Of a stretch of DNA of 40,825 bases, positions 25,193-34,307 are shown in pieces. How positions within the stretch are numbered: position 1 is the first letter of the stretch; each line of letters begins with the position of its first letter. The notes under the pieces are model-generated. The model did no database searches, had not been told where the DNA came from, and saw nothing but the letters and a program-made list of their open reading frames with translations. Made by a program: the position numbers and the translations under genes. The stretch lies in contig NZ_BMEV01000028.1 in assembly GCF_014637175.1 (NCBI RefSeq), forward strand, positions 1 through 40,825. The letters are read 5' to 3'. The DNA comes from Compostibacillus humi (GTDB lineage Bacteria > Bacillota > Bacilli > Bacillales > Amphibacillaceae).

Positions 25193-28052
25193 TGGAATTT
25201 CCTCCTTCAGGGTTTATCACTTGTTGTATGATTTGTTGCTGTTCTTCTTTATGAACATTTGGCAAACCTACTGCTGGTGATGAACGGTCAGGACGACCAA
25301 TATAACGAAGAGATTGGTGTTCCTTCTTCAATTCGCGCAAATAATCATCGACAAAATCCCAAGCACCCATATTGCGCGGCTCTTCTTGTACCCAAACAAT
25401 TTCTTCCAAATTAGGCATTTCATCTATTACTCTCTTTAATTCTTTTTCAGGGAAAGGATAAATTTGTTCTACTCGTACAATGCGCATCCAATCATAGCTG
25501 CCGCCGGATTGTTCCATTGCTTCTTCGATATCAATCATAATTTTCCCGGTGCCGATTAGGAGCTGTTTCGCGTCTTTATTAACCGCAAAATTCGGCTGAT
25601 TTCGCAATAATTCGAAACGTCCTTCGGAAAATTCCTTTCCTTCTGAAGCCATACGCGGATTCCGGATTAAGCTGCTCTTTGGCGTCATGACAATTAACGG
25701 CCTTGCTTCATCCCGTCCGCCTAACATCGCCTGTCTGCGCATCAGATGGAAAAACTGGGCCGACGATGACGGATAGGCGATAATCCAGTTGTTTTCCGCT
25801 GCCATTTGCAAAAATCTCTCTAAACGGGCACTGGAATGTTCCGGTCCTTGGCCTTCGTATCCATGCGGCAAAAGCATCACTAAATTGGACTTATCACCCC
25901 ATTTGGCCCGGGCAGAGGAAATAAATTGATCAAACATCGTTTGCGCAACGTTGGCAAAGTCTCCGAATTGTGCTTCCCATATAACCAATGTTTCCGGAGA
26001 TTCAATTGAGTAGCCATACTCAAATCCTAGTACCGCTACCTCGGATAACGGACTGTTCCTAATTTCAAAGGAAGCATTGGCATCTTCTAATCCGTGTAAC
26101 GGGCAATATTTTTCTCCCGTATTGACATCGTGCAGCACCATGTGACGGTGGGCGAACGTTCCCCGCTCCGTATCCTGACCGGTAATTCGGATTGGAATGC
26201 CATCCCGTAAAATTGAGGCATAGGCTAGTGCTTCCCCTGTTCCCCAATCGACTTTGTTTCCTTCTTCCAGTGCATTTTCACGGCGTTTTAATATTCTTTC
26301 CGTTTTCTTAAATCCGTTAAATCCTTCTGGACGTTTGAGCAAGTCCTTATTTAATTTTTTCAAGACATTTAAGTCCACTGCCGTATTAAAGTGATCCAGT
26401 CCATTTTTCAATACTTCCGGCATATAAGGGACTTCCACATCAGCATCTTCTTTTTCAATCAAGCTGTTATAAATTGCCCGTAAGTTACTTTCTATTTTTT
26501 CAGTAATCTTTTGGAAGTCTTCTTCCTTGATATATCCTTTCTCGATTAGCGATGAAGCAAATACGTTTGCTACGGAAGGGTGATTGTCAATTTCTTTATA
26601 AAGCAGCGGCTGAGTCGTTCTCGGCTCATCCATTTCGTTATGGCCGTAACGGCGATAGCCGACTAAGTCAATTAAAAAGTCTTTATTAAATCGCTTGCGA
26701 TATTCGTAGGCAATTTTCACTGCTGAAATACAGGAAATCGGATCATCCGCATTGACTCGGATAATCGGGATTTCAAATCCTTTTGCCAAATCGCTGGCAT
26801 ATCTGGTGGAACGGCCGTCTTCCCGGTCCGTTGTATATCCTAATAAGTTATTGGCGATTATATGAATCGTTCCGCCTGTACTGTAGCCAGGTAGTCCGCT
26901 TAAGTTCAATGTCTCGGCGACAACTCCCTCGCCAATGAAAGCTGCATCTCCATGGATTAACACACTGAATGCTTTATTAATATCCCGCTTCGGATATCCT
27001 TTCTCACTTCGGTCATCTTGAGCAGCCCTTGTAAACCCATTTACTACCGGATTGACAAATTCTAAATGGGAAGGATTATGGGCTAACGTTAATTTCAAAG
27101 GATTCCCTTCGTTTTCAATCACTTTCTCGGCACCGAAGTGATATTTCACATCTCCAGTCCAGCCGTAGTGAATATTTCTCGAATCCTGCTCCGATGGGAT
27201 AAGTTCTTTATCCGCCCCGGCATTAAACTCCGAGAATATTTTGTCAATCGGTTTGCCTAATACGTGGGCTAAAACTGCCAATCGGCCGCGATGGGCCATT
27301 CCCATCATAATATTGTTCACTTTATCTTCTTTGGCATGGTCCACAATTTCATCGAGCATCGGAACCATTACTTCCAGCCCTTGGATAGAAAATCGTTTCT
27401 GGCCGACGAACGTTTTTTGGAGGAAGTTTTCAAATCCTTCCACTTCGGCAAGTCGTTCCAATAACTGTTTCCGTTCTTCTGTTAATAATTCCAATCTAGC
27501 ATTTCCAGATTCTATTAAATCAAATAGCCATTTTCTTTCTTCATCATTATTCACGTGATCATATTCAAACGTAATTGTTCCAGTATAATATTTCTTTAAT
27601 GTTTTGACGACGTCCAGCCCATTCTCCACACCGGCTGGCGCCTTATCCCATAGCCAGGATGCTGGCATGTTCCGCAAATCTTCTTCCGTCAGCCCGTAAG
27701 TTTTTGGGTCAATTTCCGCAGTATGCGGGTCTTTATGTTTACTGACCGGATAAATATCTGCCTCTAAATGCCCATAACGCCGAATAGCCTCAACAAGTCG
27801 GAATGCTGAGGATAACTTTTTCACATCTGTGTTTGAAGGCGCTTGAGACACGGAGACAGTAGTTGAATCCTCATGCAGCCAAATAGGTGCCCCATATTTA
27901 TCAAATATCTCTCTAATGGACGGCGCTACGGATTCTGGATCTTGTTTGTACAATTCATACTGTTCTTCAACATACCCCTTGTTCGGACCAAAAAACTGAT
28001 CCCAGAATCTTAGTGTAGATTCCTCGTATTCTACCACGATATATACCCCCAT
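25179..28052 (-). CDS. odhA: 2-oxoglutarate dehydrogenase E1 component
   Basis: A 957-residue thiamine-diphosphate enzyme that decarboxylates 2-oxoglutarate, first gene of odhAB. Conserved E1 features are [19 protein letters not shown] at the N terminus, [50 protein letters not shown] (cofactor site), [16 protein letters not shown] and [20 protein letters not shown]. Length is close to B. subtilis OdhA (944). The ATG at 28050-28052 has only AAAGGT upstream; a GTG five codons later (28035-28037) has GGGGGT at good spacing and could be the true start (952 residues). A promoter and a candidate cre site lie upstream. Confidence 0.96.
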   Translation of the reverse strand: MGVYIVVEYEESTLRFWDQFFGPNKGYVEEQYELYKQDPESVAPSIREIFDKYGAPIWLHEDSTTVSVSQAPSNTDVKKLSSAFRLVEAIRRYGHLEADIYPVSKHKDPHTAEIDPKTYGLTEEDLRNMPASWLWDKAPAGVENGLDVVKTLKKYYTGTITFEYDHVNNDEERKWLFDLIESGNARLELLTEERKQLLERLAEVEGFENFLQKTFVGQKRFSIQGLEVMVPMLDEIVDHAKEDKVNNIMMGMAHRGRLAVLAHVLGKPIDKIFSEFNAGADKELIPSEQDSRNIHYGWTGDVKYHFGAEKVIENEGNPLKLTLAHNPSHLEFVNPVVNGFTRAAQDDRSEKGYPKRDINKAFSVLIHGDAAFIGEGVVAETLNLSGLPGYSTGGTIHIIANNLLGYTTDREDGRSTRYASDLAKGFEIPIIRVNADDPISCISAVKIAYEYRKRFNKDFLIDLVGYRRYGHNEMDEPRTTQPLLYKEIDNHPSVANVFASSLIEKGYIKEEDFQKITEKIESNLRAIYNSLIEKEDADVEVPYMPEVLKNGLDHFNTAVDLNVLKKLNKDLLKRPEGFNGFKKTERILKRRENALEEGNKVDWGTGEALAYASILRDGIPIRITGQDTERGTFAHRHMVLHDVNTGEKYCPLHGLEDANASFEIRNSPLSEVAVLGFEYGYSIESPETLVIWEAQFGDFANVAQTMFDQFISSARAKWGDKSNLVMLLPHGYEGQGPEHSSARLERFLQMAAENNWIIAYPSSSAQFFHLMRRQAMLGGRDEARPLIVMTPKSSLIRNPRMASEGKEFSEGRFELLRNQPNFAVNKDAKQLLIGTGKIMIDIEEAMEQSGGSYDWMRIVRVEQIYPFPEKELKRVIDEMPNLEEIVWVQEEPRNMGAWDFVDDYLRELKKEHQSLRYIGRPDRSSPAVGLPNVHKEEQQQIIQQVINPEGGNSSARN

Positions 28053-28067
28053 ATACCTTTGACCGTT

Positions 28068-28081
28068 TGTAAACGGTTATA
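28068..28081 (-). promoter_or_regulatory. Candidate CcpA-binding cre site in the odhA leader
   Basis: TGTAAACGGTTATA matches the cre consensus TGWNANCGNTNWCA except for one position (T for C). It overlaps the inverted repeat CCGTTT-GT-AAACGG (28063-28076). It lies about 20 nt downstream of the predicted -10 box, where bound CcpA would block elongation. Assignment is by pattern only. Confidence 0.45.
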
Positions 28082-28100
28082 TTTCTTGCCCTCAAAGACT

Positions 28101-28129
28101 AATATACCTTATTTTATTGTTGGAAACAA
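28101..28129 (-). promoter_or_regulatory. Predicted sigma-A promoter of odhAB
   Basis: On the minus strand TTGTTT (28124-28129), a 17-nt spacer and TATATT (28101-28106). It lies about 50 nt upstream of the odhA start. Confidence 0.5.
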
Positions 28130-28312
28130 CATAAGTTCAGATATTTAGATAAGAAAAAGAATTATCGCAAACTTTTATCATTTATCGATAAATCGCAGAC
28201 AATTCCTAAATTTTAATATATGTATTCCATGTTTCTTTTGTAAGCGATTTTCGCTATAATAAATACAGATGAACCCATTTCTAGTTTTTTACATATCGAG
28301 GAGGATTATAAA

Positions 28313-28414
28313 ATGAAATTAGCTTTAATCATTGGGGTTGTTATTACATTTCTCGTTTCCATATTTACTTCCGGTTATGAAGCAAAGGCTGGAGTCCCTA
28401 AAGATAACCAATAA
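28313..28414 (+). CDS. Small predicted exported peptide (33 residues)
   Basis: A 33-codon ORF too short for usual gene calling: MKLALIIGVVITFLV then SIFTSGYEAKAGVPKDNQ. GAGGAGGA (28298-28305) is 7 nt before the ATG, an excellent ribosome binding site. TATAAT at 28255-28260 could be a -10 box, with the inverted repeat AGCGA-TTT-TCGCT (28243-28255) just in front, although the -35 is poor. The first 20 residues are a membrane or signal segment, and AKA-G looks like a signal peptidase I site that would leave GVPKDNQ. It has its own terminator, shared with trmL. I do not recognise the family; a small membrane protein or a Phr-like signalling pro-peptide are possible readings. Confidence 0.6.
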   Translation: MKLALIIGVVITFLVSIFTSGYEAKAGVPKDNQ

Positions 28415-28416
28415 TG

Positions 28417-28454
28417 ATAAAAGCCGCCATGGACAGACCATGACGGCTTTTTAT
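28417..28454. terminator. Bidirectional terminator between the small peptide gene and trmL
   Basis: AAAAGCCG-C-CATGG (28419-28432) pairs with CCATG-A-CGGCTTTT (28438-28451) around ACAGA. T-rich sequence follows on both strands. Confidence 0.9.
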
Positions 28455-28928
28455 TTACGTTAAATTCGGAAATCCTTGCTGGCGCAGCACTTCATAAATG
28501 ATAATCGCCGCTGTGTTGGAAAGATTTAGCGAACGAACTTTATCATTCATATGAATGCGGAGGCAGCGGTCTTCTTTTCCGACTAACAATTCTTTTGGTA
28601 TACCGTTCGTTTCCCGGCCAAAGACAAAAAACAATTCTTTTTCCCGACTGCTGAAATCGAAATCTGTATAGTGCTTTGTACCAAAGTTTTCGATATAGTA
28701 AAATTCCCCTTCGGGATAAGTTTCATATAATTCTTCGATTGACTGATATTCCCGTACATCCACATTTTTCCAATAATCCAGCCCGGCCCGGCGCAGCATC
28801 CGGTCATCCGTCGAAAAGCCCAGCGGGTGAATTAAATGGAGCGTCGTATCGGTAGCCAAACATGTCCTTCCGATATTCCCCGTGTTTGCAGGTATTTCTG
28901 GCTGATATAAAACTACGTGCAGTCCCAC
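28455..28928 (-). CDS. trmL: tRNA (cytidine/uridine-34 2'-O)-methyltransferase TrmL
   Basis: A 157-residue SPOUT (TrmD/SpoU) methyltransferase, the compact TrmL form (B. subtilis CspR), which 2'-O-methylates the wobble base of tRNA-Leu isoacceptors. Motif 1 is PANTGNIGRTC (13-23), motif 2 is VFGRETNGIP, and motif 3 is RSLNLSNTAAIIIYE, which forms the knot that binds S-adenosylmethionine. The start is GTG with GGAGAAA upstream; the nearby ATG is out of frame. In B. subtilis the gene is near queG (yhbA) and yhbB, and yhbB is also adjacent here. It probably belongs to the same transcript as yhbB, 53 nt upstream. Confidence 0.95.
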   Translation of the reverse strand: MGLHVVLYQPEIPANTGNIGRTCLATDTTLHLIHPLGFSTDDRMLRRAGLDYWKNVDVREYQSIEELYETYPEGEFYYIENFGTKHYTDFDFSSREKELFFVFGRETNGIPKELLVGKEDRCLRIHMNDKVRSLNLSNTAAIIIYEVLRQQGFPNLT

Positions 28929-28981
28929 TTTTCATTTCTCCTTACTATGATAGATAGCATCATTCATTATAACATTTTTCG

Positions 28982-29818
28982 CTAGCCAATACGGAAAAAT
29001 TTATATTGAATATCGGGGGTATATGCGGTGGAATCTTCATAGGACCAGTAACGGTGCCTGCTATTATCAGTATGGGCATTGACGAGAGGCATTCCATAAT
29101 AATCTTTGCTGACGACAATTGTATTATGGTCCCATCTGCCGTCACCGGAAAAGTCATAGCATATGACATCCCCCGGATCCAGTTCCTCTGGCCGTTCGAC
29201 TTCCGTTCCTGTAAGCCCGACGGTGGAACCGCTTAAATACCAGCGAAGAGAATGGGCCACCGCCCAGCTGTAGCTCCAGCTGTCACCGCTATACCACCAG
29301 CCGCGGCTTCGCACCGGCGCTCCCCGCATCGGCGCTCCCCCCGCCCGCAAACATTGGGATACGAAGTTTGTACAGTCCACCTCAAACTTGCGGTAAGCAG
29401 GGTTGTAACTGTTCCACCACCGTTCCGCATACTGTACCGCCTGCAAGCGGTTATACGTAAACCGTTCACCAGTACCAGCCTCTATTTCAAAGGATAGTTT
29501 TCCCCCATCGGGCATACTCCTTCTTTTGACTTCCTTATGTTCCTTTACCTTTCCATTGACGATAAGCAATTCATACGGAATGATCTGTTCTTCCAGATGA
29601 AAACGGTCTTTCTGTTTAATAAGAAAGCGTAAATGCAAGTGGTATTGATATTTTTCTTCATTGCGAAAAACGTATTTTTCGTAAATCCTCCCTTTTCCCT
29701 TCATTTGAACAATTTTCCCGTCCCGGCTTTCCCATAGCTTTTGTTTCCTTTTCCACCAGTTTTCCTCGTCACGCATTTCCCCAAAAAAATCGAGCCAATA
29801 CTGCTTTAAAATTTCCAT
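28982..29818 (-). CDS. yhbB: Amidase domain protein, YhbB-like
   Basis: A 278-residue protein with an N-terminal region of unknown fold (1-120, Trp- and Lys-rich, containing [17 protein letters not shown]) and a C-terminal amidase_6 domain. Within that domain, [15 protein letters not shown] (148-162) supplies the likely nucleophile Cys149 and RWDHNTIVV (229-237) supplies the likely His231. The DAmidase_6 fold is papain/NlpC-like and is often linked to cell-wall or spore-wall hydrolysis. No signal peptide is seen. An ATG five codons upstream (29831-29833) is followed by TGGAGGG, which is correctly placed to be the ribosome binding site of the ATG at 29816-29818, so I chose the latter. Its substrate is unknown. 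Confidence 0.85.
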   Translation of the reverse strand: MEILKQYWLDFFGEMRDEENWWKRKQKLWESRDGKIVQMKGKGRIYEKYVFRNEEKYQYHLHLRFLIKQKDRFHLEEQIIPYELLIVNGKVKEHKEVKRRSMPDGGKLSFEIEAGTGERFTYNRLQAVQYAERWWNSYNPAYRKFEVDCTNFVSQCLRAGGAPMRGAPVRSRGWWYSGDSWSYSWAVAHSLRWYLSGSTVGLTGTEVERPEELDPGDVICYDFSGDGRWDHNTIVVSKDYYGMPLVNAHTDNSRHRYWSYEDSTAYTPDIQYKFFRIG

Positions 29819-29834
29819 AAGCAATCCCTCCATC

Positions 29835-31234
29835 TTATGTATATGGAAGGAAGGCTTGCCTATATTGCCGAAAGTTCCGCACTAGTTGCCGAACTTTTCT
29901 TCTTTGCGCTTTTGAAACCATTCCCGGGATAAGTACGATGGCAACCGCCAGCAATACGACTGACATTTTATCTAAATTGGCCGAGTTCATCCCCGATGCA
30001 AAGACGACACCATAAATGCTTGATGCCAATATATTTCCAATGAATCTGGAAGTCATTAACAGCCCGGAGTTAATGCCGCTTTCTGACACGCTTATGAAAG
30101 AATAAAGTAAATTTTGCAGTCCGATATTTTGGATCCCATTGTTAATTCCTGTAACTGCCAGCACGATGCCGACCCAAAGCAGCAAAGAATGTTCCTCAAT
30201 AGTAAATAATAATAGTTTCCGGCCAGGCCAATAATTGCACTTATGAACAACGGCATACGAAAACCGGCCCGCTCCATCCATCTCGTTGCTATCGGGGTAA
30301 AAATCATCGCAAAAACCGACAAAGACAGCATCGTCATGCCGGCTGCCTGGGAACTGGCTTGCAATACACTCTGCAGAAATGTCGGAATGCTGAGCAAAAT
30401 GGCAAAGAAAATCACCGTCGATAATATGTATTGCACATAGATGAGCGAAATGTTCATGTTCTTCCGGAAAAAGTTGACATTAATAAACGGCTCCTCTATC
30501 CGCATTTCGTATAAACAGAACAAAAATGTCAAAAGAATCGCGATGATTAACGTTCCCCACTGGAATTGTTCTTCTAATGCCAATAGAAAAACCATCCAGC
30601 AAGTGACAAACCCACTAAAAAGAAGAATTCCAATCCCATCCCATTTGTATGTTTTCTTGCTGCTCTTTTCGTCCCTTGGGATATATAAAATAGTTAAGAT
30701 AAGACCAATCGCTAGTACCGGCAAGTTAACGTAGAAAATAATCGGCCAGCCGCCAAATTGAATAAGCAGGCCGCTAATCGTCGGACCGAATGCGGCGGAA
30801 GTCGTTGCAAATACCGATAACGTTCCGATAACCCGGTTCTGATTATGGTGAATTGTATTGCGTATAATTCCGATACCCGCCGGATAAAGGGCGGAAGTCC
30901 CAATTGCCTGAATTCCCCGCATAAATAAAAGAACAAGCATGGACGAAGACAAGGGTGCCAAAATAGAGGAAACAACAACAAGCCCAAGTCCGATGAGATA
31001 AATATTTTTCCTTCCGTAAGCGTCACTCAGCTTTCCGATTAACGGAGTAAAAACGGCACTAATAATAAAATAAGACGCAATAAGCCAGGAAATATCCGCT
31101 GCATCCAATTGAAAATCAGTTTGAATCGATGGCAGCGCAACGGTGATCATCGTTGTATTTAACGGATTTAAAATAACTCCTAAACTAACTGCCAAAACAA
31201 TCCATTTTTCCCGTATCCGATTCTGTCTATTCAT
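29835..31234 (-). pseudogene. Frameshifted DHA2-type MFS drug exporter
   Basis: Two overlapping frames together encode one exporter of about 465 residues. The first frame gives about 338 residues, starting NPLNTTMITVALPSIQTDF and GKLSDAYGRKNIYLIG (motif A). It turns to nonsense after FISAIIGLAGN. The next frame continues KLLLFTIEEHSLLLWVG, then LAVTGINNGIQNIGLQNLL and the last membrane helices. One missing A in the AAA run at 30216-30218 would restore the frame as GLAGKLLL. It resembles QacA/TetL-like DHA2 antiporters. The start (31232-31234) has GGAGA. The gene may be inactive, or the shift may be a sequencing error. yhbB follows after 16 nt. Confidence 0.8.
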
Positions 31235-31296
31235 GTAATGTCTCCTTTACCTATTCCGTTATTTTAGCATAATAAATCATTTTTTATTTGTTATAT

Positions 31297-31325
31297 ACCC
31301 ACTTTTCCATTCAACGCATATGCTA
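31297..31325 (+). promoter_or_regulatory. Predicted sigma-K promoter of the beta-propeller gene
   Basis: CATATGCTA (31317-31325) matches the sigma-K -10 consensus CATAnnnTA exactly. ACC (31297-31299), 17 nt upstream, fits the short -35 AC. The predicted start of transcription (about 31332) lies only a few bases before the ribosome binding site, giving a very short leader. Confidence 0.5.
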
Positions 31326-31347
31326 ATGAAAAAGCGGAGGAATGGAT

Positions 31348-32556
31348 ATGTACAATCACTCGTATTTCTTGGTACCTGTATATATACCCGTACCAGCAAG
31401 TACTCATCGTTTAGAACCGATGTATCAAATGCGCCAGCAAGTCAATGCCCAGCAGGTGTTGCAGCATATACGTACTGAGCACAGCAGCCTGTTTAATGAG
31501 CTGCAACAGGCAGGAATGGACCGGCAAATTGCGGAATATGTGTTTTTCTTTGTTATTAACTTCACATTAAATCTGGCTAATACGAACCAGTCTGCAGCAC
31601 AAATTTACCAGCAGTTTCAGCGGCAAGTGCCATGGCTAACTTTATTGTTTACCCAATTAAATGTACCGAGAAATGTCATGAACCGAATATTAACCAGGGT
31701 TATTGAAATTACATTACAATTACTGCGGCCGGAGGAGCCTGCAGATGGATGGGCCCCTTGGGAAAACCTTGGCGGAGTATTAACATCAGCCCCAGCTGTG
31801 TCTTCTTGGCAGCCAAACCGCTTGGATGTTTTTGCCCGAGGTACCGATAACGCCCTATATCATATTTGGTGGAATGGGAGAAGCTGGAGCAGCTGGGAGA
31901 ATCTCGGCGGAGTGCTGACATCAGCTCCAGGCGCTGTTTCCTGGGGACCAAACCGCATCGATGTTTTCGCCCGAGGCACAGATAATGCACTGTATCATAA
32001 ATGGTGGGACGGTTCCAGATGGAATGACTGGGAAAGCCTTGGCGGCGTTCTGACGAGCGGGCCGGCAGCATCTTCCCGGAGAACAAATCAACTGGACGTT
32101 TTCGTTCGCGGAAGCGGAAACCGGCTGTATAAACGGACGTGGAACGGAAGCCGTTGGGAAGAATGGGAAGACCTTGGAGGAAATCTTGCCTCCGAACCGG
32201 CTGCCGTTTCCTGGGGGCCAAACCGTATTGATGTCTTTGCCCGGGGACAAAATAACCAGTTAATCCATCGCTGGTTCAACGGTGTATCGTGGAGCAATTG
32301 GGAAAACTTAGGAGGAACTTTGACAAGTGCTCCAGCCGTATCTTCCAGAAGACCAAACCACCTGGAAGTATTTGTCAGGGGCACAGGAAATAGACTTTTC
32401 CGCAGGGAGTGGAATGGCACCCGCTGGTCAGCTTGGGAAAATATTGGCGGAAACCTTACATCCGCACCAGCTGCTGTTTCTTGGGGACCAAACCGTACGG
32501 ACGTATTCGCCCGCGGCCAAGATCAAAGTCTTATCCATACTTGGCGCGGCCGTTAA
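31348..32556 (+). CDS. Six-repeat beta-propeller (PLL-like lectin / DUF346 repeat) protein
   Basis: A 402-residue protein in two parts. Residues 1-130 begin [19 protein letters not shown] and are mainly helical ([36 protein letters not shown]); I do not recognise this domain. Residues 138-402 are six tandem 45-residue repeats, each starting W-E-x-L/I-G-G (W138, W183, W228, W273, W318, W363) with a central [10 protein letters not shown]-type motif. They resemble the blades of the PLL fucose-binding lectin family. Odd and even repeats alternate in detail (VSSRRPN versus AVSWGPN), suggesting duplication of a 90-residue pair. No signal peptide. ATG at 31342 adjoins GGAGGA, so the ATG at 31348 is chosen. 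The sigma-K-like promoter suggests a spore-surface protein. Confidence 0.85.
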   Translation: MYNHSYFLVPVYIPVPASTHRLEPMYQMRQQVNAQQVLQHIRTEHSSLFNELQQAGMDRQIAEYVFFFVINFTLNLANTNQSAAQIYQQFQRQVPWLTLLFTQLNVPRNVMNRILTRVIEITLQLLRPEEPADGWAPWENLGGVLTSAPAVSSWQPNRLDVFARGTDNALYHIWWNGRSWSSWENLGGVLTSAPGAVSWGPNRIDVFARGTDNALYHKWWDGSRWNDWESLGGVLTSGPAASSRRTNQLDVFVRGSGNRLYKRTWNGSRWEEWEDLGGNLASEPAAVSWGPNRIDVFARGQNNQLIHRWFNGVSWSNWENLGGTLTSAPAVSSRRPNHLEVFVRGTGNRLFRREWNGTRWSAWENIGGNLTSAPAAVSWGPNRTDVFARGQDQSLIHTWRGR

Positions 32557-32561
32557 TGAAG

Positions 32562-32595
32562 AAGCAGGTGATATCAGTCATATCACCTGCTTTCT
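32562..32595. terminator. Terminator between the propeller gene and the LysR gene
   Basis: GCAGGTGATAT (32564-32574) pairs perfectly with ATATCACCTGC (32580-32590), followed by TTTCTGTT. The LysR stop codon (32583-32585) lies within the descending arm, so the convergent gene ends inside the hairpin. Confidence 0.85.
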
Positions 32596-33467
32596 GTTAC
32601 TTTGGAACTTTGAAACCGGGAAATGATAAAATCTATGAAATACCTGCTGGCAATTGGCAATGTTTTTTTGTTCTTGTACGCGATACCGAGGGTGCGGACA
32701 ATTGGAGGGTCGATTTCCTTCGTTACAATCTCGTAATCTACTTTCTGCAAAATTAATTCAGGCAAAATAGAAATTCCTAATTCATTTTCCACCATCGACA
32801 TAATCGTATAATCATCAAAAACCCGGTATTGAATATTCGGATAAAACCCCTTCTCCTTAAAAATCTCTAACGGTTCACTTAATTCTCCTTGTTCCAAAAA
32901 AATAAACGGTTCCTTTGCTAATTCTTCCACCGTTATCCTTTCCTTTTTGGCAAGCGGGTGATTTACAGGAAGGACAGCAAGCATCCGATCTTTTTTCAAT
33001 GTTACCGTCTGTAAATCCTTTGCTGCATCCGGGTTTACAAAGCCGAAATCAACAGTTCCTTCTTTAATAAACTGTGCAATACTCGTATATTCCCCTTGGG
33101 CAAGATGGAAGTGTACGGACGGATACCTTTGCTTAAATTCTTTAATTAAACCCGGAAGCCAATGACAAGATACACTGGAAAAGGTGCCAATTCGAATATT
33201 GCCGCTTTCCAGCCCTTGCATCTCCTTACTTTTCTCCATTAACTCCCGGTAAGAGTTGGCTACTTTTGTAATAAAGGGCAAAAATTCTTCCCCATCTGCC
33301 GTTAACGATATTCCTTTCCGCGATCGGATGATCAGCGTCGTTGACAATTCCTGTTCCAAAGCGAGAATCATTTGACTGACAGCCGATTGGGTATAACCCA
33401 ATTCTTCTGCGGCGTTTGTAAAACTCCCCTTTTCCAGCACCTTCAGAAACACTTCGTAACGATTCAT
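32583..33467 (-). CDS. LysR family transcriptional regulator
   Basis: A 294-residue LysR-type regulator. The winged helix-turn-helix occupies residues 1-60 (YEVFLKVLEKGSFTNAAEEL, then YTQSAVSQMILALEQEL). The rest is a periplasmic-binding-protein-like effector domain with GNIRIGTFSSVSCHWLPGLI at its start. It is divergent from the second azlCD pair, and ATAAGAAATTCTTAT lies between them, so it most likely controls azlCD and itself in response to a branched-chain amino acid or related metabolite; this is inference from position. The ATG is preceded by GGGAGA. The 3' end overlaps the terminator shared with the propeller gene. Confidence 0.92.
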   Translation of the reverse strand: MNRYEVFLKVLEKGSFTNAAEELGYTQSAVSQMILALEQELSTTLIIRSRKGISLTADGEEFLPFITKVANSYRELMEKSKEMQGLESGNIRIGTFSSVSCHWLPGLIKEFKQRYPSVHFHLAQGEYTSIAQFIKEGTVDFGFVNPDAAKDLQTVTLKKDRMLAVLPVNHPLAKKERITVEELAKEPFIFLEQGELSEPLEIFKEKGFYPNIQYRVFDDYTIMSMVENELGISILPELILQKVDYEIVTKEIDPPIVRTLGIAYKNKKTLPIASRYFIDFIISRFQSSKVTESR

Positions 33468-33482
33468 ACAATCTCCCTTTGC

Positions 33483-33497
33483 ATAAGAAATTCTTAT
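33483..33497. promoter_or_regulatory. Predicted LysR operator between lysR and azlC
   Basis: ATAAGAAATTCTTAT is a perfect 7-1-7 inverted repeat. It contains T-N11-A, the general LysR box, and fits ATAA-N7-TTAT, the dyad described for CcpC. It is 15 nt upstream of the LysR start codon and about 100 nt from azlC. Confidence 0.6.
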
Positions 33498-33596
33498 ATT
33501 TTAATTATATAAATTAATTTTACTTATGGAAACTCCTATGATAAATTTATTCTCAAAACTTTTAACAATGGGTTCAACATTACAGGAGGATTTCTA

Positions 33597-34307
33597 ATGG
33601 AATCGAAGATGAATATGTGGCGGACAGGGTTAAAAAACGGAATCCCCATCGCCCTCGGGTATTTTGCTGTGTCCTTTACCTTTGGGATTATTGCCAAACA
33701 GGCAGGCTTAACGCCCAACGAGGCTGTAGCGATGTCGGGGACTAATTTTACGTCTGCTGGCCAATTTGCCGGAGTAACCTTAATTATCGGCGGTGCTACT
33801 TTCCTTGAAATGGCACTGACCCAGCTGATTATTAACTCACGTTATTTTCTAATGTCCTTTGCTCTATCCCAAAAAATTGCTCCAAATACGCCAATGATTC
33901 ACCGGTTCATCATGGCTTTCGGAATTACCGATGAAGTATTTGCTGTATCAGCAGCTGCAAAAGGAAGATTGCATCCTTTTTATACATATGGGGTGGCATC
34001 TATTGCCCTGCCTGGATGGATATTCGGCACGTTGACCGGCGTCATTGCTGGAGACCTCTTGCCTCCAAGGGCGGTGAGTGCGTTAAGTATTGCTTTATAC
34101 GGTATGCTCCTGGCTGTCATTATCCCTCCTGCCCGGGGGAATAAAGTTATCGCTTCGCTTATTGTTATTTCAATGGCGAGCAGTCTGTTATTCTCCCAGC
34201 TCCCGGTGCTTAACGAAATCTCTTCCGGAGTAAAAATTATTCTCCTAACGATTATCATAGCCGGAATCGCCGCTTATTTTTTTCCTGTGAAGGAGGATGA
34301 AGCGTGA
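33597..34307 (+). CDS. azlC: AzlC family permease subunit (locus 2)
   Basis: A 236-residue AzlC-family membrane protein, a diverged paralogue of the one at 5.6-6.3 kb: LKNGIPIALGYFAVSFTFGIIAKQAG, then SGTNFTSAGQFAGVTLI and GITDEVFAVSA. It should form an exporter of branched-chain amino acids or related compounds with the AzlD encoded next. AGGAGGA is 6 nt before the ATG. It is divergent from the LysR gene, with a palindromic operator between. A TATGAT at about 33537-33542 could be its -10 box; a weak -35 would fit an activator-dependent promoter. Confidence 0.92.
   Translation: MESKMNMWRTGLKNGIPIALGYFAVSFTFGIIAKQAGLTPNEAVAMSGTNFTSAGQFAGVTLIIGGATFLEMALTQLIINSRYFLMSFALSQKIAPNTPMIHRFIMAFGITDEVFAVSAAAKGRLHPFYTYGVASIALPGWIFGTLTGVIAGDLLPPRAVSALSIALYGMLLAVIIPPARGNKVIASLIVISMASSLLFSQLPVLNEISSGVKIILLTIIIAGIAAYFFPVKEDEA

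Noticed and set aside
24750-25280. 176-codon plus-strand ORF antisense to odhB
   Set aside because: It arises from the Ala/Pro/Glu/Lys-rich linker codons of odhB read backwards; low-complexity and without a start signal.
31709-32420. Long minus-strand open frames (109-170 codons) under the propeller gene
   Set aside because: They mirror the repetitive coding sequence of the propeller gene and carry no family signal.
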